A stretch of 64,000 nt of DNA, taken from the NCBI RefSeq assembly GCF_005222785.1, contig NZ_STGH01000001.1:1178001-1242000 (forward strand), read 5' to 3'. Origin of the DNA: Rhodobacter sp. SY28-1. GTDB taxonomy: Bacteria > Pseudomonadota > Alphaproteobacteria > Rhodobacterales > Rhodobacteraceae. Shown in pieces: positions 17,781-26,108 of the stretch (position 1 is its first letter; each line of letters begins with the position of its first letter). Made by a program: the position numbers and the translations under genes. The notes under the pieces were generated by a model. It was not told the origin of the DNA, ran no database searches, and saw only the letters and a list, made by a program, of their open reading frames with translations.

Positions 17781-18797
17781 ATGATCCATAAGAACTGGCA
17801 GGAACTCATCAAGCCGACGCAGCTGGTCGTGAAGCCGGGGGCAGATGCCGCCCGCGTCGCGACCGTCATCGCCGAGCCCTTGGAGCGTGGCTTCGGCCTC
17901 ACGCTGGGCAACGCGCTGCGCCGTGTGCTGATGTCTTCGCTGCAGGGCGGGGCCATCACCTCGGTCCAGATCGACAACGTGCTGCACGAGTTTTCGTCGG
18001 TGGCCGGGGTCCGTGAAGACGTGACCGACATCGTCCTGAACCTGAAGGGCGTGTCGATCAAGATGGACGTGGACGGCCCGAAGCGGCTGTCGATCTCGGC
18101 CAAGGGCCCGGGCGTTGTCACTGCAGGCGACATTTCCGAATCCAGCGGCATCGAAGTCCTGAACAAGGACCACGTCATCTGTCACCTGGACGAGGGCGCG
18201 GACGTGTTCATGGAGCTGACGGTGAACACCGGCAAGGGCTATGTCTCGGCGGACAAGAACCGCCCTGAGGACGCTCCGATCGGCCTGATCCCGATCGACG
18301 CGATCTATTCGCCGGTCAAGAAGGTCAGCTACGAAGTGCAGCCGACCCGCGAGGGCCAGGTGCTGGACTATGACAAGCTGACGATGAAGATCGAAACCGA
18401 CGGCAGCCTGACGCCGGACGACGCCGTGGCCTATGCCGCGCGCATCCTGCAGGACCAGCTGTCGATCTTCGTGAACTTCGAAGAGCCGGAATCGGCCAAG
18501 GTCGGCGAGATCGACTCGGGCCTCGAGTTCAACCCGCTGCTGCTGAAGAAAGTGGACGAGCTGGAGCTTTCGGTCCGGTCCGCGAACTGCCTGAAGAACG
18601 ACAACATCGTCTACATCGGCGACCTGATCCAGAAGACCGAGGCGGAAATGCTCCGCACCCCGAACTTCGGCCGCAAGTCGCTGAACGAGATCAAGGAAGT
18701 GCTTTCGGGCATGGGTCTGCATCTTGGCATGGATGTCGAAAGCTGGCCGCCGGAGAACATCGAGGACCTGGCCAAGCGCTTCGAGGACCAGTTCTGA
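17781..18797 (+). CDS. rpoA: RNA polymerase alpha subunit
   Basis: The 338-residue alpha subunit starts at ATG 17781 ([20 protein letters not shown]); an upstream in-frame ATG inside the hairpin region is rejected. The assembly domain has [20 protein letters not shown] near residue 37. The C-terminal domain begins near 250 ([20 protein letters not shown]) and ends in helix-hairpin-helix [18 protein letters not shown], used for UP-element contact. Expression may be uncoupled from rpsK by the preceding hairpin. Confidence 0.98.
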   Translation: MIHKNWQELIKPTQLVVKPGADAARVATVIAEPLERGFGLTLGNALRRVLMSSLQGGAITSVQIDNVLHEFSSVAGVREDVTDIVLNLKGVSIKMDVDGPKRLSISAKGPGVVTAGDISESSGIEVLNKDHVICHLDEGADVFMELTVNTGKGYVSADKNRPEDAPIGLIPIDAIYSPVKKVSYEVQPTREGQVLDYDKLTMKIETDGSLTPDDAVAYAARILQDQLSIFVNFEEPESAKVGEIDSGLEFNPLLLKKVDELELSVRSANCLKNDNIVYIGDLIQKTEAEMLRTPNFGRKSLNEIKEVLSGMGLHLGMDVESWPPENIEDLAKRFEDQF

Positions 18798-18802
18798 CAA
18801 TC

Positions 18803-18830
18803 GTAGGGTGGGCAGTATTGCCCACCCTAC
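18803..18830. repeat. GTAGGGTG-type palindrome after rpoA
   Basis: GTAGGGTGGGCA (18803-18814) and TGCCCACCCTAC (18819-18830) are a perfect 12-base inverted repeat around GTAT, five bases after the rpoA stop. It shares GTAGGGTG/CACCCTAC ends with the 6373 element. Confidence 0.8.
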
Positions 18831-18933
18831 CAATGCCCGGCCATCCGGGGAACCCTGGGCAATCCCGCCCCAACGACGCTGTCCGCACGCACGAGCAGCA
18901 ACACAAAGCAAAACGAGACGATAGGAGACCATC

Positions 18934-19344
18934 ATGCGTCACGCCCGCGGCTACCGCCGCCTGAACCGTACCCACGAACACCGCAAGGCGCTGTTCGCCA
19001 ACATGGCCGGCTCGCTGATCGAGCACGAGCAGATCAAGACCACTCTGCCCAAGGCCAAGGAACTGCGCCCGATCGTCGAGAAGCTGGTCACTCTGGCCAA
19101 GCGCGGCGACCTGCACGCCCGCCGCCAGGCCGCGGCGCAGCTGAAGCAGGACATGCATGTCGCGCGCCTGTTCGACGTGATCGCGGCCCGCTACAAGGAC
19201 CGTCAGGGCGGCTATGTCCGGATCCTGAAGGCCGGCTTCCGCTATGGCGACATGGCGCCGATGGCGATCATCGAGTTCGTCGACCGTGACACTTCGGCAA
19301 AAGGCGCCGCCGACCACGCGCGCACCGAGGCTGCCGAAGCCTGA
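18934..19344 (+). CDS. rplQ: 50S ribosomal protein L17
   Basis: The 136-residue L17 ends the alpha operon. [39 protein letters not shown] and the C-terminal [20 protein letters not shown] are the family signatures. An AGGAGACC site precedes the ATG. A hairpin repeat and 103 bases of spacer lie between rpoA and this gene. Confidence 0.97.
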   Translation: MRHARGYRRLNRTHEHRKALFANMAGSLIEHEQIKTTLPKAKELRPIVEKLVTLAKRGDLHARRQAAAQLKQDMHVARLFDVIAARYKDRQGGYVRILKAGFRYGDMAPMAIIEFVDRDTSAKGAADHARTEAAEA

Positions 19345-19369
19345 TCGAGGCTTCCTCCTGAAGATTTCT

Positions 19370-19404
19370 GAAGGCCCGTCAATCTTGGCGGGCCTTCGGC
19401 TTTG
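19370..19404 (+). terminator. Probable terminator after rplQ
   Basis: GAAGGCCCG (19370-19378) and CGGGCCTTC (19389-19397) form a perfect 9-bp stem, followed by GGCTTTGCG with a weak T run. It ends the alpha operon. Confidence 0.7.
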
Positions 19405-19522
19405 CGGGCACTGTCTGGCCAGATCGTGGCCTGACTGACGCCATGTTCTGTCAGCAAGATACTGGTATACCCTGAACTTTACACTTAAGGTTGAGAGAAG
19501 CCTTGCGGGGGAACAAAGGCTG

Positions 19523-20134
19523 ATGTCGCAGAGTAAGAAGTTGACCGAACTGTACGAGGAATTGCACGACCTGGCACCCGAAGGGTATGCCGTTGGTCTT
19601 CACATCAGGTTTGCCAGCCCGCTTATCTATCACAGCCGATACCCTGCGGAATGGGTCGAATACTACAATTCACACTCCTACTATCTGCGAGACCCTGTGA
19701 TCTTCTGGGGAATCGGAACCGCTGGAACACGCCGATGGAGCGAGATTCCGCTGCCGGACCCATTCGAATTGCTGAAGAAGGCGGCGACCTACGGTATGAA
19801 GTTCGGTGCGGTGTCGTCCTATGGGCCGATTACCTCCCGTTCGATGGCGGGGATCACCCGGTCGGACCGTGAGTTCACCGATGCAGAGTTGGAGCGACTC
19901 GCCGATATTACCGCGCGCCTGCATATCGCTGCGAAGCCGCCCTCTGAACTTACGAAAGCGCAAATCGAAGCGCTGCAATGTATTGCGAATGGGGACCGTC
20001 ACACAGCTGCTGCAGCAAAGCTCGGGATTTCTGAAAGTGCCTTCAAGGCGAGACTGAATTCGGCTCGGATCAGACTGGAGGCCAGAACCGCGACCGAAGC
20101 ACTCCGGAAAGCGCGCGAGTATCGACTGCTGTAG
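19523..20134 (+). CDS. LuxR-type quorum-sensing regulator 1
   Basis: The 203-residue regulator is shorter than the usual 230-250 of the family. The autoinducer-binding domain keeps the key residues: W44, Y47/Y48, D57-P58 and W72 (motifs EWVEYY, LRDPVIFW, RRWSEI). The C-terminal LuxR/GerE HTH spans about 143-203, LTKAQIEALQCIANGDRHTA then KLGISESAFKARLNSAR. It probably senses the acyl-homoserine lactone made by the LuxI encoded 52 bases downstream. A second, very similar pair follows directly. Upstream, ACTTTACACTTAAGGT is a weak dyad that might be an operator. Confidence 0.92.
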   Translation: MSQSKKLTELYEELHDLAPEGYAVGLHIRFASPLIYHSRYPAEWVEYYNSHSYYLRDPVIFWGIGTAGTRRWSEIPLPDPFELLKKAATYGMKFGAVSSYGPITSRSMAGITRSDREFTDAELERLADITARLHIAAKPPSELTKAQIEALQCIANGDRHTAAAAKLGISESAFKARLNSARIRLEARTATEALRKAREYRLL

Positions 20135-20146
20135 GTTTGTGATGTT

Positions 20147-20179
20147 TCCCTCTGACTGTGCGACGACAAAGCAGAAGGA
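20147..20179 (+). promoter_or_regulatory. Possible ribosome-site hairpin before luxI 1
   Basis: TCCCTCTG (20147-20154) can pair with CAGAAGGA (20172-20179) with one C-A mismatch. The right arm contains the AAGGA ribosome site of the gene starting at 20187. It is weaker than, but arranged like, the hairpin before the second luxI. Confidence 0.4.
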
Positions 20180-20186
20180 GACGGAA

Positions 20187-20774
20187 ATGGAAGTTACGAC
20201 GCTGTCATATGACAACCTGCACAATCATGGCGAGCTGTTCGCCAACATGTTCAGGGCGCGCCATCGGGCGTTCATCCAGCACAACAAGTGGGACCTGCCG
20301 CAATCGAACGGCATGGAGTTCGACCAGTACGACACGCCTGCCAGCCGCTGGGTCGCGGTGCACGAGGGCGGCGAGGTTCTGGCCGGCATCCGGCTGACAC
20401 CGACGACGCACCGCTGCGGGATCTACAGCTACATGATCCGGGACGCTCAACGCGGGTTGCTGGAATCGATTCCGTCCAACCTGCTGAATTTCCCGGCCCC
20501 GGTGTCCGAGACCATCTGGGAAAGCAGCCGCGTCTTCGTATCCGAATCCGTGCCCGCAGCGATGCGGCTTCGGGTCCAGCTGCAATTGCGCCAGGAAATG
20601 GTCAACGCCGCGCGAGACCTTGGGGCGACGTCGGTTCTGGGCCTCATTCCGGAAGCGTCGCGCCGGATCGGGCGCCGGGTCGGACTGGAATGTGAGCCGG
20701 TCGGGCCGCTTTTGAATTTTGACGGTCTGGATTGCGTCTGCGTGACCATCAACATGGCGCCCAAGATGCATTGA
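20187..20774 (+). CDS. Acyl-homoserine-lactone synthase 1 (LuxI family)
   Basis: The 195-residue enzyme makes an AHL signal from S-adenosylmethionine and an acyl donor. ATG 20187 after AGAAGGAGACGGAA is chosen over a longer reading. Invariant residues are present: R25, F29, W35, E44, D46, D49, R69, E112 and R115 (motifs RARHRAFIQHNKW, EFDQYD, GIRLTPTT, WESSR). It forms a pair with the preceding LuxR gene. The signal chain length cannot be read from the sequence. Confidence 0.94.
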   Translation: MEVTTLSYDNLHNHGELFANMFRARHRAFIQHNKWDLPQSNGMEFDQYDTPASRWVAVHEGGEVLAGIRLTPTTHRCGIYSYMIRDAQRGLLESIPSNLLNFPAPVSETIWESSRVFVSESVPAAMRLRVQLQLRQEMVNAARDLGATSVLGLIPEASRRIGRRVGLECEPVGPLLNFDGLDCVCVTINMAPKMH

Positions 20775-20875
20775 TCGACCCGCCCGACACATGGCCCGGA
20801 TGCGGCAAAGAGAGATTGGATTTGCGAGGTCGACACGCTATAGTTGTGCGGCCTCTGAAGGCTTGAAGAGTTGGA

Positions 20876-21487
20876 ATGAGTAACCGGACGAGTATCGACG
20901 TCGAGCTTCGAAATGTGGCCAGGATGGCGAATGCAGGGTATTTCATCGGCCTGCACATTCGCTTTACTTCGCCCCTGCTGACGTTTCAGACCTACGATCA
21001 GCGGTGGATCGATCATTACACCGAGAATGGATATGTGCTGCGAGACCCGATGACCGCCTGGGGGTTTTCGCGGACAGGCTGGATCCGATGGAGCGATCCG
21101 GCCCTGCTTGATCCCTTTGGACTTTTCAAGGAAGCCGCTGGATATGGGCTGAACTTCGGCGCCACTGTCGCCTTCGGTCCGATCAAGTCGCGCACCATTG
21201 CAAGTTTTGCCCGGGATGACCGGGAGTTTCGGGACGAAGAGATCGTGAAGCTTGAACGGGCGGTGAAGCGCCTGCACGAGCTGAGTGAACCGCCCGAAGC
21301 CTTGACCGAGGCCCAGATCGAGGCCTTGAGATGCATTGCAGGGGGCGACCGGTTTGCTGCAGCAGCAGAAAAGCTGGGAATCTCGGAAAGTGCGCTAAAA
21401 GCCCGGATCAGTTCTGCCCGCGACCGCTTGATGGCGCGGACGACAGCCGAGGCCATTCAGCGTGCAAAGGACAATCGTCTGATCTGA
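20876..21487 (+). CDS. LuxR-type quorum-sensing regulator 2
   Basis: This 203-residue protein is a clear paralogue of the one at 19523 and has exactly the same length. W44, Y48, D57-P58 and W72 are conserved (DQRWIDHY, LRDPMTAW, IRWSDP). The HTH (LTEAQIEALRCIAGGDRFAA, KLGISESALKARISSARDRL) is nearly the same as in regulator 1, so the two may bind similar sites. It follows luxI 1 by 101 bases. Confidence 0.92.
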   Translation: MSNRTSIDVELRNVARMANAGYFIGLHIRFTSPLLTFQTYDQRWIDHYTENGYVLRDPMTAWGFSRTGWIRWSDPALLDPFGLFKEAAGYGLNFGATVAFGPIKSRTIASFARDDREFRDEEIVKLERAVKRLHELSEPPEALTEAQIEALRCIAGGDRFAAAAEKLGISESALKARISSARDRLMARTTAEAIQRAKDNRLI

Positions 21488-21493
21488 CGGCGT

Positions 21494-21530
21494 CTCCTGC
21501 AAGGTTACGACTTAACCCAACCTGCAGGAG
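21494..21530 (+). promoter_or_regulatory. Ribosome-site-sequestering hairpin before luxI 2
   Basis: CTCCTGCA-A-GGTT (21494-21506, A21502 bulged) pairs with AACC-TGCAGGAG (21519-21530), a 12-bp stem with a 12-base loop. The right arm contains the GGAG ribosome site 6 bases before the ATG at 21537. A competing small dyad, GGTTA/TAACC (21503-21517), lies inside. The left arm begins 6 bases after the luxR 2 stop, so ribosomes finishing luxR 2 could disturb it. Confidence 0.7.
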
Positions 21531-21536
21531 AGAACT

Positions 21537-22127
21537 ATGCAGACCACGACGCTTTCCTTTGCCAACATGCACAACCACGGCGAGCTTTTTGCCAACATGC
21601 TGCGCGCCCGGCGCGAGCTTTTCATCGGCCACAACAAGTGGAACCTGCCCGAAGCGATGGGCATGGAGTACGACCAGTACGACACTCCCGCCAGCCGCTG
21701 GGTGGTGGTCCATGACGAAACCGGGAAAGTGCTGGCAGGCAACCGGCTGACGCCCACGACGCATGGCTGCGGCATCTACAGCTACATGATCCGCGACGCG
21801 CAGCGCGGTCTGCTTGAGACGATCCCGGCGAACCTCCTTTACGATGCCGCGCCAACTGCGGGGCACATCTGGGAAAGCTCGCGTCTGTTCGTGGCGCATG
21901 ACACGCCCGCTGCCATCCGCCGCCGGGTCCACACCCAGTTGATCATGCAGTTGGGCGAGACGGTGCGCAGCCTGGATGCCACGCATTGCCTGACGCTTCT
22001 CTCGGCGACCTGGCCGCGCTGGGCGGATCGGGTCGGGGTCAAGATGCGGGCGATGGGGCCGGTTCTGGTGATCGACGGGATCGAGAACCAGGTGGTCGAA
22101 ATGGACTTTTCGGGCACGAAGCATTGA
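21537..22127 (+). CDS. Acyl-homoserine-lactone synthase 2 (LuxI family)
   Basis: The 196-residue paralogue of luxI 1 has all invariant residues: R25, F29, W35, E44, D46, D49, R70, E113 and R116 (motifs RARRELFIGHNKW, EYDQYD, GNRLTPTT, WESSR). The N-terminal two thirds are very close to synthase 1, while the C-terminal acyl-binding third is much more diverged, so the two may make different signals. Its ribosome site lies in a stable hairpin. Confidence 0.94.
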   Translation: MQTTTLSFANMHNHGELFANMLRARRELFIGHNKWNLPEAMGMEYDQYDTPASRWVVVHDETGKVLAGNRLTPTTHGCGIYSYMIRDAQRGLLETIPANLLYDAAPTAGHIWESSRLFVAHDTPAAIRRRVHTQLIMQLGETVRSLDATHCLTLLSATWPRWADRVGVKMRAMGPVLVIDGIENQVVEMDFSGTKH

Positions 22128-22210
22128 TCCCGTCGGGCGCTGCCCCTCTTGCCGGAGGGGCGGTAGCCAGTCGACTTTCACTTGCGGGGAAGGCCGCCTA
22201 GAATAGCGGT

Positions 22211-23518
22211 ATGGCCGACCTTTTCGACATGCCCGCCCAGCCCGACAGCGGCCCGCGCCCGCTGGCTGACCGGCTGCGGCCGAAGTCGCTGGCCGAGGTG
22301 ATCGGGCAGGAAAAGGTCTTGTCACGCGAAGGCCCACTGGGGGCGATGCTGGCGGCGGGGTCCTTGTCTTCGCTGATCCTCTGGGGCCCGCCGGGGGTGG
22401 GGAAGACCACGATCGCCCGGCTGCTGGCAGATGAGACGGACCTGCATTTCGTGCAGATTTCCGCGATCTTCACCGGGGTGCCGGACCTGCGGAAGGTGTT
22501 CGAAGCGGCCAAGTTGCGGCGGACGAACGGGAAAGGGACGCTGCTGTTCGTTGACGAGATCCACCGCTTCAACAAGGCGCAGCAGGACGGGTTCCTGCCG
22601 CATATGGAAGATGGGACGATCCTGCTGGTGGGGGCCACGACCGAGAACCCCAGCTTTGAACTGAACGCCGCGCTGTTGTCGCGCAGCCAAATCATTGTTC
22701 TGGAAAGACTTTCCCTGACCGATCTGGAGCGGCTTGCGCAAAGGGCCGAGCAGGACCTGGGCCGGGCCCTTCCGCTGAAGGGCGAGGCGCGCGAGGCGAT
22801 GCTGGAGATGGCGGATGGGGATGGGCGGGCCTTGCTGAACCTCATCGAGCAGGTGGCGGCCTGGAAGGTCGATGGCAACCTTACCCGTGACCAGCTTTCC
22901 CAAAGATTGATGCGGCGGGCGGCGAAGTACGACAAGTCGGGGGATGAGCATTACAACCTGATCTCGGCCTTGCACAAATCGGTGCGGGGGTCAGACCCGG
23001 ACGCCGCGCTGTACTGGTTCGCCCGGATGCTGGAAGGCGGCGAGGACCCGCGGTTCCTGGCGCGGCGGATCACCCGGATGGCGGTGGAGGACATCGGTCT
23101 GGCCGACCCGCAGGCCGAGGCGGTTTGTCTGGATGGCTGGCAGACGTACGAGCGGCTGGGGTCGCCGGAAGGCGAGCTCGCCCTCGCGCAAGCCGTTGTT
23201 TATCTTGCACTCGCCCCCAAATCGAACGCCGTCTACACGGCCTACAAGGCGGCCCGCGCCGCGGCGCGGGAGACGGGGAGCCTGATGCCGCCGAAGCATA
23301 TCCTGAACGCCCCGACCAAGATGATGAAAGAGCAGGGCTATGGGTCGGGCTATGCCTATGACCATGATGCCGAGGACGGGTTTTCGGGGCAGAACTACTT
23401 CCCGGAGGGCATGAAGCGGCCGGTCTGGTACCTGCCCCCCGAACGCGGGTTCGAGCGCGAATTGAAGAAGCGGGTGGAGTATTTCGCCAAGCTGCGGGCC
23501 AAGCGGCAGGACGGCTAA
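22211..23518 (+). CDS. rarA: Replication-associated recombination ATPase RarA (MgsA)
   Basis: The 435-residue AAA+ ATPase acts at stalled forks with SSB and is related to clamp loaders. The N-terminus MADLFDMPAQPDSGPRPLAD contains the short SSB-linked head typical of the family. Walker A GPPGVGKT is at residues 59-66 and Walker B LLFVDEIH at 111-118. The sensor region TTENPSFELNAALLSRSQI follows. The C-terminal tetramerisation domain contains ARRITRMAVEDIGLADPQA and GYGSGYAYDHD. It is read in the same direction as the lux genes and is probably independent of them. Confidence 0.97.
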   Translation: MADLFDMPAQPDSGPRPLADRLRPKSLAEVIGQEKVLSREGPLGAMLAAGSLSSLILWGPPGVGKTTIARLLADETDLHFVQISAIFTGVPDLRKVFEAAKLRRTNGKGTLLFVDEIHRFNKAQQDGFLPHMEDGTILLVGATTENPSFELNAALLSRSQIIVLERLSLTDLERLAQRAEQDLGRALPLKGEAREAMLEMADGDGRALLNLIEQVAAWKVDGNLTRDQLSQRLMRRAAKYDKSGDEHYNLISALHKSVRGSDPDAALYWFARMLEGGEDPRFLARRITRMAVEDIGLADPQAEAVCLDGWQTYERLGSPEGELALAQAVVYLALAPKSNAVYTAYKAARAAARETGSLMPPKHILNAPTKMMKEQGYGSGYAYDHDAEDGFSGQNYFPEGMKRPVWYLPPERGFERELKKRVEYFAKLRAKRQDG

Positions 23519-23781
23519 GCCGAGGTTAATCAGAAGTGAATGCGACCGGGAGGACGGCCCCGCAACACCCCGGTGCGAGATCGCTCAAACCCCTTGAATC
23601 GTTGAGTTAATCCTTGCAGATTCCGAACAATCCTGGCGTCTACAAGGCGTCTTCTTTCCATCTACATCGCATGCATACGCGCGTATGTCCGGGAAGCGGT
23701 TAACCAAGCTTGGCGAATCGGCGGGAAGGGCGGCAAGGTCCCGACATTGACAATCCGTCCCGCCCGCCGCAAAGGACGCCC

Positions 23782-24132
23782 ATGTCCCTGACCCTTCCAC
23801 TGATCGCGCTTGGCGGCGCTGCGGGTTCCGTCCTGCGCTACCTGATGGTTTCGGCCATCGGAGCGCCCTTGGGCACGGCGGCGGTGAACGTGTTGGGGTC
23901 CTTTGCGATCGGCGTGCTGTTCGTTGTCCTTGGCAGCCGGGAAAGCTGGCATTTCCTGCTGATGACCGGCGTCCTGGGCGGGTTCACCACCTTTTCCGCC
24001 TTCTCGCTGGACACGCTGAAGCTGGTCGAGGCGGGGCAGTCCGTGCAGGCCGCTGCCTATGTCCTGGGGTCGGTGGCCCTGTCCCTGATCGCTGTCGCGC
24101 TTGGCGTGGCGCTAGCCCGAGGCATGACATGA
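23782..24132 (+). CDS. crcB: Fluoride exporter CrcB/Fluc
   Basis: The 116-residue protein has four membrane segments and forms a dual-topology dimeric fluoride channel. ATG 23782 gives MSLTLPLIALGGAAGSVLRY. The family motifs GTAAVNVLGSFAIG and GVLGGFTTFSAFS, with the phenylalanine box and central sodium-site GGFTTFS, are present. No fluoride riboswitch was recognised upstream. It overlaps rluC by an ATGA junction. Confidence 0.93.
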   Translation: MSLTLPLIALGGAAGSVLRYLMVSAIGAPLGTAAVNVLGSFAIGVLFVVLGSRESWHFLLMTGVLGGFTTFSAFSLDTLKLVEAGQSVQAAAYVLGSVALSLIAVALGVALARGMT

Positions 24133-25172
24133 CTGTCCAGATGCTGACCGTGACCGAGGACGAAGGCGAACAGCGCCTGGACAAGTGGCTGCGCCGGAGG
24201 TTCCCGCACCTGAACCAGGTGGCGGTGGAAAAGCTGTGCCGCACGGGGCAGATCCGGGTGGACTCGGGTCGCGTGAAGGCGTCCGACCGGGTGCTGCCGG
24301 GCCAGACCGTGCGGGTGCCTCCACTGCCTGATGCGGCACCGCGGACCGAGGCGCGGGTGCAGGGCGTGTCGGCGGCGGATGCGCGGATGATCCAGGCGGC
24401 GGTCCTGTGGAAGGACGAGCACATGATTGTGCTCAACAAGCCCGCGGGGCTGCCGTCGCAGGGCGGCAGTGGCCAGGGCGACCGGCATGTCGATGGTTTG
24501 GCCGAGGCGCTGAAGTTCGGCTACAAGGAAAAGCCCAAGCTGGTGCACCGGCTGGACAAGGACACCTCGGGCGTCCTGATGCTGGCGCGGACCGACCGGG
24601 TGGCGCGGGCGCTGTCCGAGGCGCTGCGGCACCGCAATGCGCGCAAGATCTATTGGGCCGTGGTGGCGGGCGTGCCCCATCCGCGCAAGGGGTCGATCAA
24701 GTTCGCGCTGGAGAAGGCTCCGGGTCGGGGCAGGGGGGGCGAGGGCGAGAAGATGATCTGCGTCCACCCGGCGAAGATGGCCGAGCATCCGGACGCCAAG
24801 CGTGCGCAGACCGATTACTTCACGCTGTGGTTCCTGGGCACGCGACTGTCGTGGATGGCGCTGGAGCCCATTACTGGCCGCACCCACCAGCTGCGCGCGC
24901 ATATGGCCGAGATCGGGCATCCGATCATCGGGGACGGCAAGTATGGCGGGTCCGAGACCGAGAACCTGGGCGATGGCTGGGGGGCCGGGGCCGGGGGCGA
25001 TCTGTCGAAAAAGCTGCACCTGCATGCGCGGTCGCTGACAATCGAGCATCCGATCACCAAGGTTCTGCTGACCTTCACCGCGCCCTTGCCGGAACACATG
25101 GCGCGGACCTGGAAGCTTTTGGACTGGAAGGAAGATGACGTGCCGGCAGATCCGTTCGAGGTGATCCGGTGA
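24129..25172 (+). CDS. rluC: 23S rRNA pseudouridine synthase, RluC type
   Basis: The 347-residue enzyme isomerises uridines in 23S rRNA. An S4 RNA-binding domain spans about 10-70 (RLDKWLRRRFPHLNQVAVEK). The catalytic motif HRLDKDTSG is at residues 140-148, with D143 as the expected nucleophile, and TGRTHQLRAHMAEIGHPIIG follows. It is somewhat long because of a basic, glycine-rich insert near 195. It overlaps crcB by ATGA and the ATP12 gene by GTGA. Confidence 0.92.
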   Translation: MTVQMLTVTEDEGEQRLDKWLRRRFPHLNQVAVEKLCRTGQIRVDSGRVKASDRVLPGQTVRVPPLPDAAPRTEARVQGVSAADARMIQAAVLWKDEHMIVLNKPAGLPSQGGSGQGDRHVDGLAEALKFGYKEKPKLVHRLDKDTSGVLMLARTDRVARALSEALRHRNARKIYWAVVAGVPHPRKGSIKFALEKAPGRGRGGEGEKMICVHPAKMAEHPDAKRAQTDYFTLWFLGTRLSWMALEPITGRTHQLRAHMAEIGHPIIGDGKYGGSETENLGDGWGAGAGGDLSKKLHLHARSLTIEHPITKVLLTFTAPLPEHMARTWKLLDWKEDDVPADPFEVIR

Positions 25173-25876
25173 GCGTCTGGGTTGCGCGCCGGTTCTGGAC
25201 CACGGCGACTGCGGTTCCGGCGGACGGGGGCTTTACCGTGCATCTGGACGGCCGCCCGGTGCGGACGCCCCTGAAGGCGCCGCTGGTCCTGCCGACGCCA
25301 GGGCTGGCCGAGGCGGTGGCGGCGGAATGGCAGGCGCAGGAGGGGACGGTCAGGCCCGAGACGATGCCGTTCACCCGGACGGCGAATTCGGCCATCGACA
25401 AGGTTGCGGCGCAACAGGCCGAGGTTGTGGAGATGCTGACGGCCTATGGCGACAGCGATCTCTTGTGCTACCGCGCCGAGGGACCGCCGGAGCTGGTGGC
25501 GCGACATGCGGCGGCCTGGGACCCGCTGCTGGAGTGGGCGGCAGTTACGCTGGGGGCGCCACTGACCGCGACGGCAGGGGTGATCCACATCGACCAGCCG
25601 GGCCAAAGCCTTGCGGCCCTGGAGGCGCAGGTCAGCGCCCTGACGCCGTTCCAGCTGTCGGCCTTTCATGATCTGGTCGCGATCTCTGGCTCGCTGGTGC
25701 TGGCACTGGCGGTGACGCATGGACGGCTGTCGGCCGAGGAGGCCTGGAGCCTGTCGCGGATCGACGAGGACTGGCAGATTTCGCTGTGGGGCGAGGACGA
25801 GGAGGCGGCTGAAATCGCCGCGCTGAAGCGCCAGGCGTTCCTGCAGGCCGACCGATTCTATGGATTGTGCGGGTAA
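25169..25876 (+). CDS. ATP12-family F1-ATPase assembly chaperone
   Basis: The 235-residue protein has a GTG start overlapping the rluC stop. Typical ATP12 features are RRFWTTATAVPADGGFTVHLDGRPVRTP at the N-terminus, EWQAQEGTVRPETMPFTRTANSAID in the middle, and the C-terminal helix SLSRIDEDWQISLWGEDEEA. ATP12 binds the F1 alpha subunit during assembly in mitochondria and alphaproteobacteria. The crcB-rluC-atp12 overlap chain suggests one transcript. Confidence 0.93.
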   Translation: MSVWVARRFWTTATAVPADGGFTVHLDGRPVRTPLKAPLVLPTPGLAEAVAAEWQAQEGTVRPETMPFTRTANSAIDKVAAQQAEVVEMLTAYGDSDLLCYRAEGPPELVARHAAAWDPLLEWAAVTLGAPLTATAGVIHIDQPGQSLAALEAQVSALTPFQLSAFHDLVAISGSLVLALAVTHGRLSAEEAWSLSRIDEDWQISLWGEDEEAAEIAALKRQAFLQADRFYGLCG

Positions 25877-26041
25877 CAACTTTGCCCAAAGACTGTGCAA
25901 GGCGGGGTGCGAAGGCGGTTTGCCTGCCACAACCTTGCGAAAACAAGCCTTTTTCCTGAATCCTTCAGTGCCCGCTTGACCAACAAAAGCGCTTTCGCCG
26001 AAACTGTCGCGCAGTGGGAGGCAAACCTTCTGCAACATCGG

Positions 26042-26060
26042 GGCGCGATCCGCTCGCGCC
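26042..26060 (+). promoter_or_regulatory. Hairpin in the aap leader
   Basis: GGCGCG (26042-26047) and CGCGCC (26055-26060) form a 6-bp GC stem about 50 bases before the aapJ start, in the 232-base spacer that must hold the operon promoter. No promoter hexamers were convincing. Confidence 0.35.
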
Positions 26061-26108
26061 ACAAAAAGAACTGGCCCTAGAAGGCCACTTACTCAGGAAG
26101 AGGTAAGA

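Noticed and set aside
17115-18935. A 606-codon open frame on the minus strand opposite rpsM, rpsK and rpoA
   Set aside because: It is a codon-position shadow of G+C-rich genes: low-complexity His/Arg/Asp-rich translation, no ribosome site and no family resemblance.
19400-21536. A canonical 20-bp lux box upstream of the luxI genes
   Set aside because: Only weak dyads (ACTTTACACTTAAGGT before luxR 1 and GGTTACGACTTAACC before luxI 2) were seen; neither matches the classical lux box well enough to annotate.
23519-23781. A fluoride riboswitch before crcB
   Set aside because: The spacer was scanned by eye for the crcB-motif core and pseudoknot; nothing convincing was found. A covariance-model search would decide.
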